Of a stretch of DNA of 55,942 nucleotides, positions 1 through 7,326 are shown in pieces. Below the pieces are notes generated by a model. It searched no databases. It was not told where the DNA came from and saw nothing but the letters and a program-made list of their open reading frames with translations. Numbering within the stretch: the first letter of the stretch is position 1; every line of letters begins with the position of its first letter. The position numbers were made by a program, and so were the translations under genes. Source of the stretch: Theionarchaea archaeon (GTDB taxonomy: Archaea; Methanobacteriota_B; Thermococci; Methanofastidiosales; SZ-28-30); NCBI GenBank assembly GCA_018992685.1, contig JACVGT010000038.1, forward strand, positions 1 through 55,942. The letters run 5' to 3'.

Positions 1-1240
1 TACAACATACACGTACAATGAAATGAATGAGCTGCTCTCTCTTTCAGATCCCAGTGGGAATTCTACCTTCACTTATGATATTTACGGAAATTTGGCTACT
101 GAGGATGATGGTCAGAACCTATGGGAATACTCTTACGACTACGAAAACAGACTTGTATCAATTAAGGAAGATGGTCAGGTAATAGAAGAGTACTTCTATG
201 ATGGTGAGGGAAAGAGGATCAAGAAAACTGATGCTGACTCTGAAAGAGTCTATATATATGGCGGCTTAAACGTTCTCCATGAGGTGAACACAACGACTCA
301 AATGGAAGCTACCTACATCTATGGACCCACTGGACAGCTGGCCAAGAAAGTGAATGACATCACAGAATACTACCACACAGATCACCTGGGTTCTACCAGA
401 CTGGTGACATCAGAAAATGGTGTGACAACTGAGGAAATTAAGTACAGACCTTTTGGTGAACAGCTCAATGAAACAGAAGAAAGATATACGTATAATGGAA
501 AGGAATTAGATGAAACTGGTCTCTATTACTACGGTGCCCGCTACTATGATCCTGTTATTGGTCGTTTTATCACAAGAGATCCACTGACAGGAGAAAAGGA
601 ATCTCCTCAAACTCTCAATAGATATGTGTATTGCCTAAATAATCCTTTGAGATATATTGATCCAACAGGGGAAGGCATTCTTGATACAGTCAAGAATACT
701 TTCGGGCGACTTGAGAGTTTAGAGCCAGAAGATCTCGAGGAAGTTCAGGATCTCTTGGATGCTGGGAAGGAACTTGAAGCCCTAATGAAAATCTTTCTGT
801 TATTAGGATTTGACATCACAGATAATGGAAATGGAACTCTAAACCTCAACCTAGGTGAAGGTAAGCAATTCACCGTGAACATTGACAACAATCTAATAGA
901 TCCTGACAATGGTCAGCCTGCTTGGGGACTCACGGATAATGAGAATTTCACGATCTCAATCAACTTGTCTACTAAGAAAGCAGGAGATGCCACATTGACC
1001 GTACTCCATGAGGTTTGCCACGGCCTATTGGGTAACACACGTTCCGACATAATAAGAGTGGAACATGAATTTATATATCCTATGGAGCAAGCATTCATGA
1101 ATGCCATGATAAACTCTTCGAACATTGAATTCTCAAGGAAATTCCAGAATCATATCATTGGACAGACTGCAATCCAGAAGCGACACGTTCCAATCGTTGA
1201 TGTACTGAACCGATGGAAAAGGGGGTGGAGAATATTATGA
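1..1240 (+). CDS. RHS/YD-repeat protein with C-terminal HExxH domain, 5' end outside window
   Basis: This is the C-terminal part of a large RHS-family surface or secreted protein. The frame is open to base 2 and reads TTYTYNE before the first ATG at 23, a normal YD-repeat stretch, so the true start lies upstream of the window. Counting from the ATG at 23, YD repeats run to about residue 165. The conserved RHS core follows (YYYGARYYDPVIGRF, then NRYVYCLNNPL and YIDPTGEG near 217), the usual junction before a variable tip domain. The tip of about 190 residues contains HEVCH at 329-333, a classical HExxH zinc-peptidase motif, with glutamates downstream (RVEHEF) that could be the third ligand. 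RHS shells normally enclose and deliver such tips as toxins. The toxin role here is inference; the RHS assignment is firm. The stop overlaps the next start as ATGA. Confidence 0.9.
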   Translation, partial: TTYTYNEMNELLSLSDPSGNSTFTYDIYGNLATEDDGQNLWEYSYDYENRLVSIKEDGQVIEEYFYDGEGKRIKKTDADSERVYIYGGLNVLHEVNTTTQMEATYIYGPTGQLAKKVNDITEYYHTDHLGSTRLVTSENGVTTEEIKYRPFGEQLNETEERYTYNGKELDETGLYYYGARYYDPVIGRFITRDPLTGEKESPQTLNRYVYCLNNPLRYIDPTGEGILDTVKNTFGRLESLEPEDLEEVQDLLDAGKELEALMKIFLLLGFDITDNGNGTLNLNLGEGKQFTVNIDNNLIDPDNGQPAWGLTDNENFTISINLSTKKAGDATLTVLHEVCHGLLGNTRSDIIRVEHEFIYPMEQAFMNAMINSSNIEFSRKFQNHIIGQTAIQKRHVPIVDVLNRWKRGWRIL

Positions 1241-2808
1241 GAAAGAAGTGCCTCCTTATCGTTCTCCTGATTGGATTGATAGGATTCAGTGCTACTCTTA
1301 TGGCAGTGCAGCCAACAGAAGATGAGAGAATTTTTTTTGTCTCAGACAGAGATAGTATACACCAAATATTCACTGTAGACAGTGATGGAGAAAGTCTTTC
1401 AAGACTAACAGATGACTCTTACAAGCATTCGAATCCCTGCTGGTCTCCTGATGGAGAAAAGATTGCTTTTGTATCAGACAGAGATGGAAATAAAGAGATT
1501 TATACTATGAAGAGTGATGGGAGTGATATCCAGAGACTTACCACAGATACTGCTTCTGATGACTCACCGTGCTGGTCTCCTGATGGAGAAAAGATTGCTT
1601 TTGTATCAGACAGAGATGGAAATAAAGAGATTTATACTATGAAGAGTGATGGGAGTGATATCCAGAGACTTACCACAGATACTGCTTCTGATGACTCACC
1701 ATGCTGGTCTCCTGATGGAGAAAAGATTGCTTTTGTGTTAGAGAGGATGTACTTCTCTCATATCTTTACTGTAGATACTGACGGAGGCAATCTAATGCAG
1801 GTGACGACAGGTGATATCACGACCGATAATCCTTCCTGGTCTCCTGATGGAAAACGAATTGTATTCGAGGCATGTGAAAGTGCAGGGTTTCAGATATTCA
1901 TCATGGAAGGCAACGGCACCAACCAGGAAAAGGTGAGCTCCAACGGGAGATGCACTCACTTCACTCCTGCACCATCCCCGGATGGGAGTAAGATTGCCTT
2001 TACTCTGATCTGTGGAGAATCCAGCCTGCAGGCTTATCTCATGAATGCTGATGGGAGCAATTATGTGGATTTTTCCCTTTCGGATGCTGTCAATGGATGG
2101 CCAGCCTGGTCTCCGGATGGGAAGAGAATTGCTTTTACGGGATATAAAGACGAAATATGTGGGATCTACCTGTTGCATATTGATACAGGTGACATAGTGA
2201 ATCTGACAAGAAGTCCAGGGCTGGATATGTCTCCTGCCTGGTCTCCGGATGGGAAGAGAATTGTCTTTTCTTCAGAAAGAAGTCTGAACAGGGACATCTA
2301 TAGCATACAAAGTGATGGAAGTGATGAAAGGAGACTAACTAAGGACTTTCATGATGACTGTGATCCTGCCTGGTCACCCGATGGCAAGAAGATCGCCTTT
2401 TCCTCAGAGCGGGATAGTAACTGGGACATTTATGTCATGAATGCTGATGGAAGCAATGTAGAAAGGCTTACCGATAACTCCTCACATGAGTGGGACCCCT
2501 CCTGGTCTCCAGATGGGAGCAAGATTGCCTTTGTATCGGATAGAGATGGAAATTATGAAATCTATGTCATGAATGCTGATGGTACTGATCAGGTGAATTT
2601 AACCAATAATCCAGCCGATGATAGTGATCCTGAGTGGTGCTGCCGGACCTTCCAACCGATAGAATCGATTCAGCCCGGAAGCACTTCTCACGCTCCGCCT
2701 TCTCCTGAGAGACTATTATCACAGTGGGTTTTGGCTATTTTCATTATTTCACTGGTGGCAATTGTGGCCATTTTCGTAGGCAGAAAAATTATCGTGAAAA
2801 GAGAATGA
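1237..2808 (+). CDS. Secreted TolB/PD40-type beta-propeller protein with C-terminal membrane anchor
   Basis: Surface beta-propeller protein of about 523 residues. I prefer the ATG at 1237 over the one at 1213: it overlaps the RHS stop as ATGA, is preceded by a GGTGGAG-type ribosome binding site, and puts the signal peptide (MRKKCLLIVLLIGLIGF) at the very N-terminus. The body is about eleven PD40/WD40-like repeats of 40-44 residues with the signature SPDGxKIAFxSDRDGNxxIY, as in TolB. After a short Pro/Ser linker, a hydrophobic helix (WVLAIFIISLVAIVAIFVG, about 495-513) and a basic tail suggest anchoring in the membrane with the propeller outside. Coupling to the RHS gene suggests joint expression, perhaps as a partner, receptor or immunity factor; that is inference. 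Two repeats are nearly identical at DNA level. Confidence 0.88.
   Translation: MRKKCLLIVLLIGLIGFSATLMAVQPTEDERIFFVSDRDSIHQIFTVDSDGESLSRLTDDSYKHSNPCWSPDGEKIAFVSDRDGNKEIYTMKSDGSDIQRLTTDTASDDSPCWSPDGEKIAFVSDRDGNKEIYTMKSDGSDIQRLTTDTASDDSPCWSPDGEKIAFVLERMYFSHIFTVDTDGGNLMQVTTGDITTDNPSWSPDGKRIVFEACESAGFQIFIMEGNGTNQEKVSSNGRCTHFTPAPSPDGSKIAFTLICGESSLQAYLMNADGSNYVDFSLSDAVNGWPAWSPDGKRIAFTGYKDEICGIYLLHIDTGDIVNLTRSPGLDMSPAWSPDGKRIVFSSERSLNRDIYSIQSDGSDERRLTKDFHDDCDPAWSPDGKKIAFSSERDSNWDIYVMNADGSNVERLTDNSSHEWDPSWSPDGSKIAFVSDRDGNYEIYVMNADGTDQVNLTNNPADDSDPEWCCRTFQPIESIQPGSTSHAPPSPERLLSQWVLAIFIISLVAIVAIFVGRKIIVKRE
1441..1704 (+). repeat. 132-bp tandem duplication inside the propeller gene
   Basis: Two adjacent 132-bp units (1441-1572 and 1573-1704) are identical apart from one base near the end (caccgtgc against caccatgc). 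Each encodes one 44-residue repeat, so the frame is kept. The third unit shares only its first part. This is a recent in-frame blade duplication. Confidence 0.95.
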
Positions 2809-2879
2809 GACACTAACTTGAAAAAGAAGGAAACCCCTCATGGACTGCATCGGTGATCGCTCAGTAGGGAAGTTCCAGA

Positions 2880-2989
2880 TGTGAGAAAAGCTTTACGGTG
2901 CACATGAAAAAGCATGTCTTATAGACTATCCCTGTCCAGAATGTCAGGTTCCCATCGCCGAAATACTCAAAGGATGGACATGGGAGTGA
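2880..2989 (+). pseudogene. Zinc-finger-like coding relic in two frames
   Basis: Two overlapping frames without usable start codons read like parts of one C2H2/zinc-ribbon protein. One frame gives CEKSFTVHMKKHVL and a stop at 2922-2924. The other, open from 2903 to a stop at 2987-2989, gives a YPCPECQVP ribbon and ends LKGWTWE. Together they look like a finger followed by a CxxC pair broken by a frameshift. The evidence is only motif-level, so chance cannot be excluded. It sits between the propeller gene and a second signal-peptide ORF. Confidence 0.3.
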
Positions 2990-2994
2990 AAATC

Positions 2995-3282
2995 ATGAGA
3001 AGAATAAAATCTATTTTGACGGTCCTGGTCATAGGACTCATATCTATGTTTTTGCTGTCTTCTGTGCAGGCTTATCAATTGACAGAGTCAACTCAGCCTG
3101 AAGGAGGTCCTCACATTTCTTTTCCTCTTGAAGGATTTCTACCGTGGTTTTTCTGTGTTCGTTTCAAAGGTCATACTCAGAAAACGAGGATTGAAAGTCT
3201 CGTCTTCATCAACGTACTCGTCTGGATCTTGCCTGTTTCAAAGGTCATACTCAGAAAACGAGGATTGAAAGTCTATTCTTGA
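2995..3282 (+). pseudogene. Signal-peptide ORF that runs into the CRISPR repeats
   Basis: The ATG at 2995 follows a GGGAGTG ribosome binding site. It encodes a convincing signal peptide (MRRIKSILTVLVIGLISMF, then LLSSVQA) closely resembling that of the upstream propeller protein. About 25 residues of mature sequence follow, then the frame enters the first two CRISPR repeats and stops at 3282; the C-terminal third is merely translated repeat and spacer DNA. A longer start at 2914 is possible but adds nothing convincing. The simplest reading is a secreted-protein gene truncated where the CRISPR array now lies. It may still make a short exported peptide, but I see no functional domain. Confidence 0.45.
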
Positions 3283-3343
3283 AACTGGTCTTGTATGTCT
3301 CCGGGGGTTTCAAAGGTCATACTCAGAAAATGAGGATTGAAAG
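3161..3343 (+). CRISPR. Mini CRISPR array: three 37-bp repeats, two spacers
   Basis: Repeats lie at 3161-3197, 3235-3271 and 3307-3343. They begin GTTTCAAAGG and end GGATTGAAAG, the typical archaeal/type I or III 3' end. The first two are identical; the third has one C-to-T change at 3331, as expected at the trailer end, so the leader should be on the left. Spacers are 37 bp (3198-3234) and 35 bp (3272-3306). No recognisable cas1, cas2 or effector gene lies in the window; a lone Cas4/RecB-like nuclease is 21 kb away. The array is short enough to be a relic or an orphan array served by cas genes elsewhere. Confidence 0.9.
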
Positions 3344-3397
3344 CCCCCCAAAGCGATATCCTTATAAGGATTACATGCATTGTAACACTTATAGGCG

Positions 3398-3586
3398 ATG
3401 TATATGTCAACAACTGTAGCAGTATCAAGAGAGACCAAGGAAATGCTCAGAAAGCTGGGCGAGAAAGGAGAGAGTTATGACTCTATCATACGTAAATTAG
3501 TCGAAAAGGCTTCCTGGAAGGAACTTGATGACCGTTGGAACAAAATACTTACAGAAGATGAGTTTATACCTCTCGATGAACTATGA
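3398..3586 (+). CDS. Antitoxin of a RelE-type toxin-antitoxin pair
   Basis: Small acidic protein of 60-62 residues (ATG at 3398 or 3404). It starts with a beta-strand-like STTVAVSRET followed by two helices with a KLGEKGESYDSIIRKLVE pattern, as in archaeal VapB/RHH-type antitoxins; the acidic C-terminus (LTEDEFIPLDEL) would wrap the toxin. Its stop overlaps the toxin start by four bases, the usual antitoxin-first order. It should bind DNA as a dimer and autoregulate the pair. An A/T-rich stretch at 3355-3385 is the likely promoter. The family is assigned by pattern and context. Confidence 0.8.
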   Translation: MYMSTTVAVSRETKEMLRKLGEKGESYDSIIRKLVEKASWKELDDRWNKILTEDEFIPLDEL

Positions 3587-3855
3587 TGTACACGATCCTT
3601 GTTTCCAAAACATTTCTGAGGCAATTTACAAACCTAGAGAGTAGCATACGAGAAAAAATCAGATTAGCATTAAGAAATCTAGAAACAGACCCGTTCAAAT
3701 CTCGTTCTGGTACGGATATCAAAAGACTCTCCCATACTCGCCCTACAAAGTACAGATTGCGGGTAGGGACTTATAGAATCATCTATGTTGTGGAGAATAA
3801 GACAGTGAAAGTACTGGAAGTTTTCAAGAGAGGAAAAGAGTACAGGAATGTCTGA
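3583..3855 (+). CDS. RelE/ParE-family toxin
   Basis: 90-residue basic protein with the RelE/ParE fold pattern: N-terminal strand YTILVSKTFLRQF, two helices (LESSIREKIRLALRNL), then YRLRVGTYRIIYVV and a C-terminal strand ending VFKRGKEYRNV. The conserved arginines in RLRVGTYR and KRGKEYR match residues used by RelE-type ribosome-dependent mRNases. The starts ATGATG at 3583/3586 overlap the antitoxin stop, so translation is coupled. Its role is growth arrest when the antitoxin is lost, typical of mobile or accessory DNA. Confidence 0.85.
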   Translation: MMYTILVSKTFLRQFTNLESSIREKIRLALRNLETDPFKSRSGTDIKRLSHTRPTKYRLRVGTYRIIYVVENKTVKVLEVFKRGKEYRNV

Positions 3856-3863
3856 TTTCTCCT

Positions 3864-4142
3864 TTAGAGTGAGCACCAAACTGCCAAAACTAACACAATG
3901 AAGGGCACAAACAGCATTATGAACATGTCAAGGTAGAACTCTATGTGGAGGAAAGCGAATACCATGCGTCCTCTAGCATTGAACCAGATGATCTTCCCAA
4001 CATAATAAAGAGTTACAAATAGAGGAAGGATAGTATTCCTGCTTACCAGAGCACCCACGAAAGCTCTGTCTTTAACAGTGGTTTGATGATTGAGATAGGC
4101 AATCTCTGCAGGTCTCTGGCGTTCCTCAATGACTGGATAGTA
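3864..4142 (-). pseudogene. Remnant of a multi-pass membrane protein gene
   Basis: On the minus strand, from a stop at 4143-4145 to the stop at 3864, the frame is open for about 92 codons. It reads YYPVIEERQRPAEIAYLNHQ, then a soluble stretch (TTVKDRAFVGAL) and two or three very hydrophobic helices ending VLVLAVWCSL. There is no ATG, GTG or TTG in its first 30 codons, so the 5' part is missing. The RPAEIAYL segment weakly recalls DUF2207-type membrane proteins. I read it as the decayed 3' end of a larger gene. Confidence 0.5.
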
Positions 4143-4303
4143 TCACAGAATATTAGCAGTTCCGAATGTAGAAGATTACTGCACACATCCTGTAATTCTT
4201 ACAACTTCAGATAAGATATGCACGTTTTAACTTCAAACTCTTATGCAATTATTACCCAAACGTTTTTAATCAGTTCTGCAAAATAAAAGAGAGGTGAAGA
4301 TGT

Positions 4304-4399
4304 ATGAACTTTCTGAAAGGTTGGCCTTTTGAACCATTGGATATGATTCAAGGCAATGTTACCACATCGGGAGAATCTGGTGGAGGAAGTCCAGGTTAG
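4304..4399 (+). CDS. Micro-ORF, 31 aa, Gly/Ser-rich tail
   Basis: An unusually well-equipped short ORF. A TATA-like TTTTTAAT lies at 4263-4270, a GAGGTGA ribosome binding site at 4291-4297 and the ATG at 4304. The peptide begins MNFLKGWPFEPLDMIQG and ends TTSGESGGGSPG: an aromatic/hydrophobic head and a flexible tail. The stop abuts the 3' end of the convergent Lrp-like regulator gene. No family is recognised. It could be a small regulatory, signalling or membrane-associated peptide; only the expression signals are seen. Confidence 0.5.
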   Translation: MNFLKGWPFEPLDMIQGNVTTSGESGGGSPG

Positions 4400-5344
4400 C
4401 TATGGCAAATTAGGTTTCCAGTGATAGATTGGTCTAGCACTCCAAAAATGGTCAATCAATCCAAGGTCAATCATTTTCGAACAGTATTTGAAGAGCCTTT
4501 CTGTCATTTCCTCTCCCTTCTGAATGCTCAAATAGACAACTAATGCGCCATCCACCTTCGTTATTGATGTATGACACGGTAAGCATCCAAAAAACTTACA
4601 AAGGAAATCCTCATAATCTGACCAGAATACAAAGAAATATTGTGAATACAATCTGAATCCCAATGGATAGTAGGGTAGCAATACTGTAGATACATTCAAC
4701 AGATAATTAATTCCTTTGTAAAAGGATTCAAAAGATATGTGTAATTCTTTTAGAATAGGGGTAAATCCAGTCCTTAGATCGTATTTAATATATGGGAAAA
4801 TCATCAATCCGTAATGTGAACTCCCTTGTTCAGGAGGCTCCTTATGATATTCGACAGGTATTCTTGATGAAGAGTGTTCATTATCAAGCATAGCTTCCAT
4901 CTTATCTAGAGCATTTTCATATGTACAATCAGTCAAGTCAGGAAAGATATAGTCACTTCTAGAACCGCAAAGCAATGTCCTATCGGGGAGTACATCTAAT
5001 TCTTTACTTGTTTGGAGTAAAATGTCAAATTTTCCTGACGTATATGAGATATAGATTACATCATGATTTTTCTGAAAATGAGTGTACAATTTATGGGCGG
5101 AATCACTCTGTATCAGATAAATGTACTCCTTTCTTTTCTCGTACATATTAAGACGTATTTGAGGGGCGAAAAATACTTTTTTGTCTAATCCCTCTTTCCA
5201 GTATTTCGCTACAGTATTCCTAGAAGCATGACATTTTTTTGCTGCTTCATTAGTGAATAACCGAGGCTCTTTCAAGAATGTGCGATACATGCAATGGTTT
5301 AATCTCCTTAAGTCCTCTGGTGAATAAATGCACATGTCTTTCAC
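4400..5344 (-). CDS. Lrp/AsnC-like transcriptional regulator with two ligand-type domains
   Basis: 314-residue DNA-binding protein. Residues about 28-58 form a helix-turn-helix (FTNEAAKKCHASRNTVAKYW), followed by alternating strand-helix segments at 72-125 and 175-310 that resemble degenerate RAM/AsnC effector domains (IYLIQSDSAHKLYTHF; YISYTSGKFDILLQT). That arrangement fits archaeal Lrp-like regulators with duplicated effector domains, but sequence identity looks low. A TATA-like TATTTAAAG at 5370-5378 lies 27-30 bases before the ATG at 5344, supporting a near-leaderless start. It faces the 31-aa micro-ORF and diverges from the 43-aa gene at 5444, a possible target. Confidence 0.65.
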   Translation of the reverse strand: MKDMCIYSPEDLRRLNHCMYRTFLKEPRLFTNEAAKKCHASRNTVAKYWKEGLDKKVFFAPQIRLNMYEKRKEYIYLIQSDSAHKLYTHFQKNHDVIYISYTSGKFDILLQTSKELDVLPDRTLLCGSRSDYIFPDLTDCTYENALDKMEAMLDNEHSSSRIPVEYHKEPPEQGSSHYGLMIFPYIKYDLRTGFTPILKELHISFESFYKGINYLLNVSTVLLPYYPLGFRLYSQYFFVFWSDYEDFLCKFFGCLPCHTSITKVDGALVVYLSIQKGEEMTERLFKYCSKMIDLGLIDHFWSARPIYHWKPNLP

Positions 5345-5443
5345 CGTTAATCTCTTATTCCAAAGTGACTATTTAAAGCTATCGTAGGGGTTCCAAAACA
5401 CTAACCTCTTCGAGAAACCGATACAAAAAAAGGAGGTAGAAAT

Positions 5444-5575
5444 ATGGGTGAATCAATCATTCCGAAAGGTTCGGAAAAGGAGAAAACCAGTGAAGGAGAG
5501 GATAACAACCCAGAAAAAGAAGAAAAGAAAAAGAAAGGAAGGACATATCCACGCATCGGAGAAATCCCTGGATAA
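5444..5575 (+). CDS. Small, highly charged protein, 43 aa
   Basis: The ATG at 5444 sits seven bases after a perfect GGAGGT (5432-5437). The product is extremely hydrophilic: MGESIIPKGSEKEKTSEGED, an acidic stretch, a KKKKGR cluster and a TYPRIGEIPG end. A second frame from 5448 (70 codons, very basic) overlaps it but lacks its own binding site, so I chose this one. No family is recognised; it looks disordered. The transcript probably ends at the hairpin and T-run at 5645-5709. Confidence 0.5.
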   Translation: MGESIIPKGSEKEKTSEGEDNNPEKEEKKKKGRTYPRIGEIPG

Positions 5576-5644
5576 TTACCTTCTCACACAGTACCGCAAG
5601 AATCGAATCGAACAGAGGCCGAAAGGACTTTTACCGAGTGGCAC

Positions 5645-5709
5645 AACAGAGAGCCTGTAAACACTTCTAGTCTTTCACCCCCCTCAGGCTCTCTGTTCTT
5701 TTTTTTAGC
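5645..5709 (+). terminator. 13-bp hairpin followed by a T-run
   Basis: AACAGAGAGCCTG at 5645-5657 is a perfect inverted repeat of CAGGCTCTCTGTT at 5685-5697, with a 27-base loop, followed directly by TTCTTTTTTTT. It has the form of an intrinsic terminator, unusual for archaea, which mostly use T-runs alone. Alternatively it is the 3' end of a structured RNA that begins at the 43-aa gene. Confidence 0.65.
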
Positions 5710-5971
5710 TTAAATTACTAATGAATTTAGAAATGTTGGTTCTTCTCTACAGGATATGTCAGTACACCTTCTACCTCATTCCCGTACCCCAACATGTACA
5801 GCCATAATTGAACGTGATGAAAGTTCTTCTCTTTCCCAGATTAAACTTCAATGATGGTCGGGACATCTTTCATCAATATAATGTCAATTTTCCCGACCAA
5901 TTTCATCAGTTCTAGGTCTAGACAATAACTTCACTCTTGCACTTATTCACAATCTGAGACACCAGATATTC
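5710..5971. other. A/T-rich gap without a supported gene
   Basis: No ORF with start signals was found on either strand. The HEAT-repeat frame is open back to about base 5880 but has no start codon upstream of 5972, so that gene may have lost its original N-terminus here. Confidence 0.5.
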
Positions 5972-7096
5972 ATGTCTTATGCTGTACTCAATCAATTCCT
6001 TACTCACCGGCAGGCGAGCGCAGTCACTCCCTTGATCGAGGCGCTAACCCATACAGACAAGCAGGTCAGGGAAAGGGCAGCACGAATCCTAAGCAGCTTC
6101 AAGGATAGGAGAGCAGTAACTCCTCTCATCAATGCTTTGCAGGACGACTACTTCCATGTCAAAATCCAGGCCGCACGTTCATTGGGGAAGATCGGAGATG
6201 AACGTGCCATAGCACCCTTGATTAGACTTTTCAATGAGAAACGCAAGTACCCGCCCTACGTTCCAGAGGAAGCTTCATTTGCCCTATCTGATATAGGGGA
6301 GGCAGCAATACTTCCTCTTGTTGAAGTACTCAAGGCTAATACTTCCACTTTGACGGCGAAATACCAGTCCACAGAAGCCCTGAAACGGATTGGTGCCCCA
6401 TCAATCCCCTATATCATAGAAGCCATGAAAGATACGAACTGGAAGACTGGATGGGGAGCCATCGCATTGGGGAAGACGGGGGATAAGAGAGCTATTGAAC
6501 CCTTGGTTAGAGCCTTAGGGGATGAAGATAGAGAAATACGATTCAGGGTACCAGAGGTGCTACAGGGTTTCCAAGATCCCAGAACAATACCCCCCTTAAT
6601 CAGGCTCCTGGAGGATGAAGATCACCAGGTACAAGGGCAGGCAGCGTTGGCTCTTCGAAAGATGGGTCCCTCTGCTCTTGATCCCGTGAAGGCTTTTTCC
6701 TCGGTAAGTACGGGAAGGGCGAAAGGTCTTGCAGTCTGGGTGCTGGGTGCTGTAGGAGACAGATCAGTTGTGGGATTGCTGCTGGAAGCTCTTGAAGATC
6801 CTTGCTGGGAAGTGAGGAAGGATGCAATCAGTGCACTGAGAGAGATTGTGACAAGGGAAAGAAAGGAATCAAAGACGAGCCTTTGGAAAAAGTTAAAAAG
6901 TGAACTGAAAGATTTAGAAAATTCAGTTGTGGAATCTCTTGTCCCACTCCTGGAAGATCCAGAAAAAGAGGTCAAATATGATGCATTTAGATGTCTGGGG
7001 ACAATAGGAAATAAAAAGGCTAGGATTCTTTTGAAAAAAGCCCTGGAAGACAGTGATCAAGAAGTGAGGAGAATTGCCACCAATGCACTGAAGTAG
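5972..7096 (+). CDS. HEAT-repeat (PBS-lyase type) protein
   Basis: 374-residue protein made almost entirely of about ten short HEAT/Armadillo-like repeats of 30-33 residues, with the pattern AVTPLIxAL-x-D-xxxVRxxAAxxLG typical of the PBS-lyase HEAT family. Clear repeats begin near residues 18, 50, 80, 166, 197, 260, 311 and 345. Such solenoids are scaffolds for protein-protein binding; no catalytic domain is visible. No good ribosome binding site precedes the ATG at 5972 and the first repeat begins almost at once, so an upstream domain may have been lost. It stands alone between accessory genes. Confidence 0.88.
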   Translation: MSYAVLNQFLTHRQASAVTPLIEALTHTDKQVRERAARILSSFKDRRAVTPLINALQDDYFHVKIQAARSLGKIGDERAIAPLIRLFNEKRKYPPYVPEEASFALSDIGEAAILPLVEVLKANTSTLTAKYQSTEALKRIGAPSIPYIIEAMKDTNWKTGWGAIALGKTGDKRAIEPLVRALGDEDREIRFRVPEVLQGFQDPRTIPPLIRLLEDEDHQVQGQAALALRKMGPSALDPVKAFSSVSTGRAKGLAVWVLGAVGDRSVVGLLLEALEDPCWEVRKDAISALREIVTRERKESKTSLWKKLKSELKDLENSVVESLVPLLEDPEKEVKYDAFRCLGTIGNKKARILLKKALEDSDQEVRRIATNALK

Positions 7097-7128
7097 CCTC
7101 ATGCTCTTGATTAATTAAAAGTCTGCTG

Positions 7129-7149
7129 AATTATCCACCGTAAATCGAA
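7129..7149 (+). repeat. Dispersed 21-bp intergenic element, copy A
   Basis: Begins AATTATCCACCG and ends AAATCGAA. It is identical over 21 bases to the inverted copy at 31956-31976 and matches 18 of 21 bases at 47178-47198. Downstream, TGGATTAATT at 7193-7202 is nearly the inverse of its first nine bases, so the unit may be a long imperfect inverted repeat of about 74 bp. Confidence 0.7.
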
Positions 7150-7326
7150 TGACACAGAATAGTTCCGAACTAATCATCTACCGAAGTTCGAATGGATTAA
7201 TTAAGAGAATGACTTGTTTACATATCATAACAGCACTATTGAAATTCCGTAGGTTCACAAGTCATACCCAGATATTCTGTATCATTCAATGGGTAACCTT
7301 TAATAAGAATGCACAATTGTCTCTAT

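Noticed and set aside
5448..5660. 70-codon very basic frame over the 43-aa gene
   Set aside because: The GGAGGT site fits the ATG at 5444 in the other frame; the basic frame is a by-product of A-rich codons.
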